This document shows, piece by piece, positions 56,235 through 64,000 of a DNA stretch of 64,000 bases. Location of the stretch: NCBI RefSeq assembly GCF_020831365.1, contig NZ_JAJHPV010000013.1:62001-126000 (forward strand), read 5' to 3'. The stretch comes from Massilia agrisoli. GTDB lineage: Bacteria > Pseudomonadota > Gammaproteobacteria > Burkholderiales > Burkholderiaceae_D. Position 1 is the first letter of the stretch. Each line of letters starts with the position of its first letter. Position numbers and translations under genes: made by a program. Under the pieces are notes generated by a model. It searched no databases and was not told the DNA's origin. It worked only from the letters and a program-made list of their open reading frames with translations.

Positions 56235-57377
56235 TTAGTAGATTACGTCCATCTTGGTCTTCTTGCCGCCCTTGTAGGTAAACAGGGTCAGCGCGCCGTT
56301 CTTGATGTCACCTTTCGGATCGAACTCGATGTTGCCGGTGACGCCCTGGTACTTGATCTTCTTCAGTTCAGGCAGGTACTTGGCAGGATCGGCCGAGTTG
56401 GCGTTCTTCATCGCGGTCGCCATTACCATCACAGCGTCGTACACGTACGGTGCGTACAGTTGCACGTCGGCGTTGTACTTGGCCTTGTAGCGGGTGCGGA
56501 AGTCGGCCATCACCTTCTCCTGCGGGCCCTTGACGCCGCCAGCTTCGGCGCAGGTCACGTTGCCTTCGCCCAGGCCGTCGCCCGCCAGGCGCGACAGCGC
56601 TTCGGTACAGATGCCGTCGCCGCCCATGAACTTGGCCTGGATGCCCAGCGCCTTCATTTGCTTGAGCATCGGCCCGCCCACTGCGTCCATGCCGCCGAAG
56701 AAGATCAGGTCAGGCTTCTTGGCCTTGATCGAGGTCAGGATGGCGGTGAAGTCGGTTGCGTTCGGGTTGGTGAATTCCTTGCCGACGATTTTCACGCCAG
56801 GGAACTTCTTCTTCGCGCCTTTAACGAATTCGTCTGCCACGCCCTGGCCGTAGGCCGAGCGGTCGTCGATCACGGCGATGTTCTTCGCCTTCAGGGTGTC
56901 CACGGCGTAGGCGCCCAGCGTACCACCGAGCTTGTTGTCGTTCGCGACAACGCGGAATGCCGACTTGAAGCCTTGCTTGGTGTACTGCGGCGTGGTTGCC
57001 GACGGCGAGATCTGTGGGATGCCGGCGTCGTGATAGATCTTCGATGCCGGAACCGTGGTGCCCGAATTCAGGTGGCCGATTACGCCATTTACTTTGGCGT
57101 CGACCAGTTTCTGGGCCACTGCGGTGCCTTGCTTTGGATCGGCGCCGTCGTCTTCCAGCAGCAGTTCGATCTTGACTTTCTTGCCGCCCAGGGTGAAGCC
57201 CTTGGCGTTCAATTCCTCAACCGCCATCTTTGCGCCGTTTTCATTGTCCTTGCCGAGGTGCGCGCTGGCGCCGGAGATCGGGCCAACGTGGCCGATGCGG
57301 ACGACTTCCTGGGCACTGGCTGAGCCGGCAAAGGCGATCGCAATGGCGAGTGGAATGAGTTTCGTCGTGAACTGCAT
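56235..57377 (-). CDS. Branched-chain amino acid ABC substrate-binding protein (LivJ/LivK-like)
   Basis: A 380-residue periplasmic protein with a signal peptide (cleavage near SASA-QE). It has the two-lobe LivJ family pattern (VVRIGHVGPISGASAHLG, GVIGHLNSGTTVPAS, DDRSAYGQG). It binds leucine, isoleucine and valine or related amino acids for a Liv ABC importer. GGAGG precedes the ATG. No permease or ATPase genes are nearby, so it must serve a transporter encoded elsewhere. Confidence 0.92.
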   Translation of the reverse strand: MQFTTKLIPLAIAIAFAGSASAQEVVRIGHVGPISGASAHLGKDNENGAKMAVEELNAKGFTLGGKKVKIELLLEDDGADPKQGTAVAQKLVDAKVNGVIGHLNSGTTVPASKIYHDAGIPQISPSATTPQYTKQGFKSAFRVVANDNKLGGTLGAYAVDTLKAKNIAVIDDRSAYGQGVADEFVKGAKKKFPGVKIVGKEFTNPNATDFTAILTSIKAKKPDLIFFGGMDAVGGPMLKQMKALGIQAKFMGGDGICTEALSRLAGDGLGEGNVTCAEAGGVKGPQEKVMADFRTRYKAKYNADVQLYAPYVYDAVMVMATAMKNANSADPAKYLPELKKIKYQGVTGNIEFDPKGDIKNGALTLFTYKGGKKTKMDVIY

Positions 57378-57608
57378 ATACTTCCTCCAAGTGGTAGAAA
57401 ACAGGCGTTCGTGACGCCTTTATGAATTTTTGCGTAGGCAAAAGGTACAACAAATTAAAAGCTTAGCAAAGGCTAAACTTAAATTTAATTGGCCTTGACG
57501 GGTTAACGCACCGAGGCAGGGCGCGGTGCACCGGGATTTGGCGGGATTTGTAAGTAGTTGAAAGCCCGGAATGGGGCAGCGGCAGCGCCTCCGCCGGGGG
57601 CATGCATG

Positions 57609-57635
57609 CGGAGGCGCGCTTCGCGCTTGTCCGCC
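57609..57635. repeat. REP-like hairpin
   Basis: GCGGAGGCGCGC pairs with GCGCGCTTGTCCGC-type sequence around TT, followed by GCCCTAC as in the arrays at 16582 and 51448. It is in the gap of about 280 bases upstream of livK that otherwise shows only promoter-like AT-rich sequence. Confidence 0.6.
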
Positions 57636-57658
57636 CTACATCAAGAGGGTGCTGGCTT

Positions 57659-58021
57659 TTACTTCTTGAGGGTTTGCAGGTGCGCGAGCTCCTGCGCCAC
57701 GGCCCGCACCACGATCTTTTCGATCGTTTGCTGCAGCCCCTGCTGGATCTCCGCCGTCAGCCCCGCTACCGCGTGCCGCAGCACTTCTTCCATGCTGTCC
57801 TTGAGCCTTTGCTCCAGCACGAAGTCGACCCGGCCCTGCAGCTGCTGCAAAATCCGCTCGGACAGCCGCCGCTCAAGCAGCGTCCACTCCGGCTCGCTCC
57901 AGGTGTCAATGGCGCGCTGCTCAAGGTCCGCGTGCAGGGCATCCTGCACAGGCGCTTGCGCCTTGTCTTCGAAAACTTCGGTCAGTACCGGAATGCTGGC
58001 GTCGAAAACCTGGTTGCTCAT
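57659..58021 (-). CDS. Conserved hypothetical protein next to holC
   Basis: A 120-residue, mostly helical, glutamine- and glutamate-rich soluble protein with no signal or membrane segment. Its start overlaps the stop of holC (ATGA), so both are made from one transcript. The pattern resembles small DUF2486-like proteins beside holC in related bacteria, but I cannot confirm the family. A role with DNA polymerase III is possible from the coupling and nothing more. Confidence 0.75.
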   Translation of the reverse strand: MSNQVFDASIPVLTEVFEDKAQAPVQDALHADLEQRAIDTWSEPEWTLLERRLSERILQQLQGRVDFVLEQRLKDSMEEVLRHAVAGLTAEIQQGLQQTIEKIVVRAVAQELAHLQTLKK

Positions 58022-58443
58022 GTCTGTCCTGCGACAAAATGGGTCAGTGGATAGGATTGCTGCTTGTACGCGACATAGCGCTTGCGCCCCGCCGCGGCGT
58101 CTTCTTCATCGGTGGAGATAATCTCGAACACGCGCTGGAACCGGTCCACCGTCGATGGCACCCGCCGCGTCAGGTTCACCAGCATGTCCGCATGCGGCAG
58201 CTCGGCTTCTTCATTATCGGTGACGATAATCGGCGTCCGCGCCGCGAGCGCGTCGCCAGCCAGCACGTGCGGCAGGAAGTCGGTTTCGGACAGCGTCCAT
58301 AACGCTTCATTGAGCGCCGCGGCCTGCGCGGCGTCCTCCGCCAGCAGCACCAGCTTGCCGTTCGCCGCATAGGCCTTGCGGGCCAGCCGGCAGGCGTAAG
58401 TGAGCTTGTCGGGGATATTGGTGTGGAAGTCGATGCGTGTCAT
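58018..58443 (-). CDS. holC: DNA polymerase III subunit chi
   Basis: A 141-residue protein beginning MTRIDFHTN. The HolC pattern is clear: early DKLTYACRLARKAY, middle VLLAEDAAQAAALNEALWT, then FLPHVLAG and NLTRRVPS. Chi links the clamp loader (via psi) to single-strand binding protein at the replication fork. A much longer upstream reading belongs to the neighbouring gene in another frame. It lies 4 bases after the DUF4124/glutaredoxin gene and overlaps the next by 4 bases. Confidence 0.92.
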   Translation of the reverse strand: MTRIDFHTNIPDKLTYACRLARKAYAANGKLVLLAEDAAQAAALNEALWTLSETDFLPHVLAGDALAARTPIIVTDNEEAELPHADMLVNLTRRVPSTVDRFQRVFEIISTDEEDAAAGRKRYVAYKQQSYPLTHFVAGQT

Positions 58444-58447
58444 GTGG

Positions 58448-59101
58448 TCAGAATTGGAAGGCTGGCGCTGTGTTGGTCTTTTTCTTTTCGCGGGCTTCGG
58501 CGTCGCGCGCAGCCGTAGCCGCAGCTTCGGATTGCGCAGCACGCGCCGCTTCACGCGCAAGTTCTTCGGGCGACGGTCCCGCCGCCACGGGAGCAGCGGC
58601 GACAGCCTCCGCATAACGGTAGCGCGACGGCAGCATGCTCGTCGCCGGGTAGGAGGCGTTGGTGAGCGCGCTGTTCCAGGCTTCAAGCTGGAAGCCAAGC
58701 AGCTTGCTGCGGCCCACCAGCAGCAGCGGCAACTGCCCGTCGCTGCCTGCCTCCTTCAGCTTTTCCTGGTCGGCCGCGGTGGTCACCGTCTTTTCGGAAA
58801 ACGGAACGCCACGCGCTTTCAGCAGGGCGCGGCCGTCGTCGCAGGCCTTGCATTTTGCGATCGTGTAGAGCGTCACCGGCGCCGCGCGCACAGCGCGGGC
58901 CAGTTCGTATGGCAGCGGCACCAAGGTTGCGGCCTTGCCGCCATACGCCTTGACCTCGGCCTGTTTAGACGCAGGCGGCGTGTCGCTGTAATGCGTCACG
59001 CCCTTCGCATCGACCCATTTGTAGATCTGCGCGCTGGCGCCCGCCCCAGCCAGGAGCAGCACAACGCCAACCGCCGCAGGAACCATCTTTGCCACTTTCA
59101 T
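58448..59101 (-). CDS. Exported DUF4124/glutaredoxin-like protein
   Basis: A 217-residue protein with a signal peptide ending near GASAQ. DUF4124 follows (IYKWVDAKGVTHYSDTPP, about 26-50). Next comes a glutaredoxin-like domain with CKACDDG (about 85-90), where the spacing C-x-x-C matches a redox motif. The tail is Ala/Glu-rich and ends in lysines. It probably acts as a periplasmic thiol-disulfide protein; substrate unknown. It is first in a tight group with holC (4-base gap) and a hypothetical gene. Confidence 0.85.
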   Translation of the reverse strand: MKVAKMVPAAVGVVLLLAGAGASAQIYKWVDAKGVTHYSDTPPASKQAEVKAYGGKAATLVPLPYELARAVRAAPVTLYTIAKCKACDDGRALLKARGVPFSEKTVTTAADQEKLKEAGSDGQLPLLLVGRSKLLGFQLEAWNSALTNASYPATSMLPSRYRYAEAVAAAPVAAGPSPEELAREAARAAQSEAAATAARDAEAREKKKTNTAPAFQF

Positions 59102-59126
59102 ACCGTCTCCCGCAGCGTGAGGCCCA

Positions 59127-61211
59127 TCAGGCCTTCATGCCGCTATGCCGCAACAGGGCGTCGATGTTCGGTTCGCGGCCGCGGAAGGCCTTGAACGATT
59201 CGAGCGCCGGGCGCGAGCCGCCCATCGCCAGGATCTCCCGCTGGAAGCGCTTGCCGGTTTCTTCCGACAGTTTGCCGCCACCCGCTTCCACCGCTTCTTC
59301 AAACGCGGCGTAAGCATCCGCGGACAGGACTTCTGCCCACTTGTAGCTATAGTAACCGGCGGCGTACCCGCCTGAGAAGATATGCCCGAACGAGTGCTGG
59401 AAGCGGTTGAACGATGGCGGCATCATCACCGAGAACTTCTCGCGTACTTCGTTGATCAGTTCCTGCACGCTGCGCGCGCTGGCCGGGTCGTAGTCGTAGT
59501 GCAGGTGCATGTCGACCAGCGAGAACTCGACCTGGCGCAGGGTCTGCATCCCGGACTGGAAGTTCTTCGCGGCCAGCATCTTGTCGTACAGCGCGCGCGG
59601 CAGCGGTTCGCCAGTCTTCACGTGCGCCGTCATGTGCTGCAGTACGTCCCACTCCCAGCAGAAGTTTTCCATGAACTGCGATGGCAGTTCGACCGCATCC
59701 CACTCGACGCCGGAGATGCCCGACACGCCCAGCTCTTCGACTTCGGTCAGCATGTGGTGCAGGCCGTGGCCGAATTCGTGGAACAAGGTGGTCACTTCGT
59801 CGTGCGTGAACAGCGATGGCTGCAGCTGGCCGTCGACGGTTGCTGGCGGCGTGAAGTTACAGGTCAGGTAGGCGATCGGCGTCTGCACCACGCCGCCGGT
59901 GTCCAGCTTGCGGCCGCGCGCGTCGTCCATCCATGCGCCGCCGCCTTTGCCGGCACGGGCGTACAGGTCGAAGTAGAACTGGCCGACCAGCTGGCCGTCG
60001 CGCTCGATGCGGTAGAAGCGCACATCCGGATGCCACACTGGCGCGGTGTCTGGTTTGATCTGTACCGAGAACAGGGTTTGCACAAGGCGGAACAGGCCGT
60101 CGATGACCTTCGGCTCCGGGAAGTATTCCTTCACTTCCTGCGCCGAGAACGCGTAGCGCTGCTCGCGCAGCTTTTCCGATGCGTAGGCCACGTCCCAGGC
60201 TTCGAGCTTGTCGATGCCCAGTTCGTCCTTTGCAAACGCGCGCAGTTCGGCCAGGTCCTTCTCGGCGTACGGGCGCGCGCGCCTGGCCAGGTCTTCGAGG
60301 AACTCGATCACGTGCTCAGGGCTTTGCGCCATCTTCGGCACCAGCGACACTTCGGCGAAGTTGCGGTAGTCGAGCAGGCGCGCTTCTTCATTGCGCAGCT
60401 TGAGCAGGGTCGAGATGTTTTCGCTGTTGTCCCACTTTTCCATCTCGCTGAAGAAGGTGCCTTGTTCCGACGCCTTGGTGGCGCTGGCGCGGTAGATGGT
60501 CTCGCGCAGTTCGCGCTTGTCGGCGAACTGCAGCAGCGGGAAGTACGAAGGGAAGTGCAGCGTGAACTGGAAGCCGGTCTTGCCGTCGGCTTCAGCGGCC
60601 GCGCGCGCGGCCTGCTTCACATCATCGGGCACGCCCGCGAGGTCGGCCTCGCTCTCGACCAGCAGCTTGTAGTCGTTGGTTGCGTCGAGCACGTTCTCGG
60701 AGAAGCGGGTCGATACGGCCGCCTGCTGTTCCTGGATCTCGGCGAAGCGCGCCTTGCGCTCGGCCGGCAGCTCGGCGCCGCCGAGGCGGAAGTCGCGCAC
60801 CGCATTGCCGACCAGCTTTTTGCGCGCGTCGGACAGCGTGTTGTATTCAGGGCTGGCGGCAATCGCCTTGTACTTGGCGAACAGCGCTTCATTCTGGGCC
60901 AGCGCGGTCCAGAATTCGGTCACCTTCGGCAGGTTTTCGTTGTAGGCGGCGCGCAGTTCGGGCGTGTCGGCCACGTTGTTCAGGTGGTTGACGATGCCCC
61001 AGGCGCGGCCCAGGCGCTCGGTCGATTCTTCGAGCGGCACGACGAAGTTTTCCCAGGTGACGTGCTCGCCCGGCGCTTCTAGGCTGGTAACGACCGCGCT
61101 GGCCTTGGCGATCAGTTCATCGATCGCCGGGGTTACGTGTTCGGGCTTGAATTGATCAAAGCGCGGCAGGCCGGAAAAGTCGAGGAGTGGGTTTGCAGTA
61201 GTAGTCGTCAT
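59127..61211 (-). CDS. prlC: M3-family oligopeptidase A
   Basis: A 694-residue cytoplasmic metallopeptidase with the zinc motif HEFGH in TLFHEFGHGLHH and the third ligand region further on (EFSLVDMHLH). Length and the N-terminal NPLLDFSGLPRF match OpdA/PrlC, which degrades short peptides and signal-peptide remnants. It lies between folD and the DUF4124 gene on the same strand, with 25 to 40 base gaps. Confidence 0.95.
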   Translation of the reverse strand: MTTTTANPLLDFSGLPRFDQFKPEHVTPAIDELIAKASAVVTSLEAPGEHVTWENFVVPLEESTERLGRAWGIVNHLNNVADTPELRAAYNENLPKVTEFWTALAQNEALFAKYKAIAASPEYNTLSDARKKLVGNAVRDFRLGGAELPAERKARFAEIQEQQAAVSTRFSENVLDATNDYKLLVESEADLAGVPDDVKQAARAAAEADGKTGFQFTLHFPSYFPLLQFADKRELRETIYRASATKASEQGTFFSEMEKWDNSENISTLLKLRNEEARLLDYRNFAEVSLVPKMAQSPEHVIEFLEDLARRARPYAEKDLAELRAFAKDELGIDKLEAWDVAYASEKLREQRYAFSAQEVKEYFPEPKVIDGLFRLVQTLFSVQIKPDTAPVWHPDVRFYRIERDGQLVGQFYFDLYARAGKGGGAWMDDARGRKLDTGGVVQTPIAYLTCNFTPPATVDGQLQPSLFTHDEVTTLFHEFGHGLHHMLTEVEELGVSGISGVEWDAVELPSQFMENFCWEWDVLQHMTAHVKTGEPLPRALYDKMLAAKNFQSGMQTLRQVEFSLVDMHLHYDYDPASARSVQELINEVREKFSVMMPPSFNRFQHSFGHIFSGGYAAGYYSYKWAEVLSADAYAAFEEAVEAGGGKLSEETGKRFQREILAMGGSRPALESFKAFRGREPNIDALLRHSGMKA

Positions 61212-61251
61212 GTCTTTTTCCAGTTCGTTGTTCGCGGCCTTGCCGCGCTAA

Positions 61252-62097
61252 TTAAGTTCGTTCCGCTGCTTCCACCGTATTCATCAGCAGCATCGTAATC
61301 GTCATCGGCCCCACGCCACCCGGTACCGGGGTGATGTGGGAGGCCACTTCGCGCACGCCCGCGGTATCGACGTCGCCACACAGCTTGCCGTTGTCGTCGC
61401 GGTTCATGCCCACGTCGATGACGACCGCGCCTGGCTTGACCATGTCGGCGGTCAGCGTATTGCGGCGTCCGACGGCGGCGACCACCACGTCGGCCTGGCG
61501 GGTGAAGTAGCCCAGGTCCGGGGTCGCGCTATGGCATATGGTCACGGTGGCGTTGGCTTGCAAGAGCAGCAGGCCCATTGGCTTGCCGACCGTGTTGCTG
61601 CGCCCGATGACCACCGCGTGTTTACCACGCAGGTCAATGCCGGTGCTTTCGATCAGCTTCATGCAGCCGTACGGGGTGCATGGGCGGAAGCCGGTCAGGC
61701 CGGTCATCAGCTCGCCGGCCGACAACACCGAGTAGCCGTCGACGTCCTTGGTGGTCGAAATCGCTTCGATGACCTTGTGCGGGTTGATGTGCTTCGGCAG
61801 CGGCATCTGTACGAGGATACCGTGGATTGACGGGTCGGCGTTGAGCGAGGCGATGCGGTCGAGCAGGGCCGCTTCACTCAGGTCGGCGTCGTATTTTTCG
61901 AGCACCGAGTGGAAGCCAACGTCGCCGCAGGCCTTGACCTTGTTGCGCACATAGACCTGGCTGGCTGGATCTTCCCCCACCAGGATGACGGCGAGGCCGG
62001 GCTGCTTGCCCTTGGCGGCCAGCGCGGCGGCGCGCTGGGCAATTTCCGCGCGCAGTTGTTGGGAGAGGGCGATTCCGTCGATCAGTTGAGCAGGCAT
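61252..62097 (-). CDS. folD: Bifunctional methylene-THF dehydrogenase/cyclohydrolase
   Basis: A 281-residue enzyme beginning MPAQLIDG, which aligns with the family start (another ATG lies 9 bases upstream). The catalytic lysine in [17 protein letters not shown]-binding GRSNTVGKP, and the signature [15 protein letters not shown] are present. It converts 5,10-methylene-THF to 10-formyl-THF in the cytoplasm. It is divergent from aceE and followed by prlC. Confidence 0.96.
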   Translation of the reverse strand: MPAQLIDGIALSQQLRAEIAQRAAALAAKGKQPGLAVILVGEDPASQVYVRNKVKACGDVGFHSVLEKYDADLSEAALLDRIASLNADPSIHGILVQMPLPKHINPHKVIEAISTTKDVDGYSVLSAGELMTGLTGFRPCTPYGCMKLIESTGIDLRGKHAVVIGRSNTVGKPMGLLLLQANATVTICHSATPDLGYFTRQADVVVAAVGRRNTLTADMVKPGAVVIDVGMNRDDNGKLCGDVDTAGVREVASHITPVPGGVGPMTITMLLMNTVEAAERT

Positions 62098-62171
62098 GAT
62101 TGTCAATAGGGCAGGGAAAATACGGATTATAAGGCGTCGGCGCTATCTCGCGCCCGACGGGAATACGTAGA

Positions 62172-62229
62172 TTCCACAATATGAAACGATCTTCCGCAAT
62201 TTGAAAATCTTCAATAGTGCTGTTAGAAT
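62172..62229 (+). promoter_or_regulatory. aceE promoter with tandem 20-bp-spaced operators
   Basis: TTCCACAATATGAAA (62172-62186) and TTCCGCAATTTGAAA (62192-62206) differ at two bases and start 20 bases apart. The second overlaps the -35 box TTGAAA (62201-62206) of a promoter with 17-bp spacing to TAGAAT (62224-62229). Two helical turns between sites suggest two dimers on one DNA face, and repression. The regulator is unknown; PdhR- or IclR-type proteins are possible. Confidence 0.6.
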
Positions 62230-62324
62230 CTCCATACTAATTAATGGTATTTTTAAACACTTAGCAAAAACGTCCGACTAGCGATCCCGGGATCGGGTGG
62301 GGCACTAACAAAGGAGACGCACCA

Positions 62325-64000
<1,676 letters not shown>

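Noticed and set aside
58444-58698. 85 extra N-terminal codons for HolC
   Set aside because: The added part is Arg/Pro-rich shadow of the DUF4124 gene, and MTRIDFHTN at 58443 is the family start.

Overview
The window reads as chromosome of a high-GC betaproteobacterium of the Oxalobacteraceae (Massilia, Duganella or Telluria type). The evidence is the gene style and order: glucokinase-RpiR fusions, a ZapA/6S RNA/EVE-domain block, a PEP-CTERM protein, HrcA/CIRCE-controlled groESL, and palindromic GGGGTCAGACCCC and TTCCCGCNNNNGCGGGAA intergenic repeats. This placement is inferred from gene content, not from a marker-gene phylogeny.

Layout. (1) 1-4.8 kb: a stressosome-output module, rsbS-rsbT, an ATPase/PP2C phosphatase fusion and two multidomain histidine kinases, with overlapping or touching genes. 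(2) 4.8-36.9 kb: a large starch/maltodextrin utilisation region. It holds a TonB-dependent receptor, secreted GH13 and (alpha/alpha)6 enzymes, a pullulanase, two SLC45-like MFS sugar transporters, a POT transporter, a cytoplasmic GH13_23 alpha-glucosidase, phosphoglucomutase, a flavin-dependent halogenase and two glucokinase-RpiR fusion proteins. A LysR/aldo-keto reductase/DUF6064 cassette and a DEAD-box helicase are interspersed. (3) 36.9-43.5 kb: a lipoprotein, an S9 peptidase, a GntR(YtrA)-ABC module with its own palindromic operator, and a PEP-CTERM protein. (4) 43.5-50.5 kb: groESL with CIRCE, zapA and its coiled-coil partner, 6S RNA, an EVE protein, and a KaiC-like ATPase translationally coupled to a hybrid histidine kinase. 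(5) 50.6-64 kb: housekeeping genes (TauE permease, lgt, LysR, ilvD, cytochrome c, LivK-type binding protein, holC, prlC, folD and the 5' part of aceE).

How it works together. Outer-membrane uptake (TonB receptor) and extracytoplasmic hydrolases would yield maltodextrins. MFS permeases would carry them inward, the alpha-glucosidase would release glucose, and glucokinase and phosphoglucomutase would feed central metabolism. Seven copies or near copies of a 15-bp palindrome (TGTAGT-N3-ACTACA) lie only in the intergenic regions of this locus, two of them on good core promoters. The motif resembles operators of HexR/RpiR regulators as I remember them, and the two glucokinase-RpiR fusions are the obvious candidate readers. 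This enzyme-regulator pair and its operator set is the most coherent novel hypothesis here.

Other points of interest are a hairpin that buries the pgm ribosome-binding site, a probable leaderless start for the gene upstream of zapA, tandem 20-bp-spaced operators on the aceE promoter, and a nested 39/133-bp tandem repeat made of GGGGTCAGACCCC palindromes.
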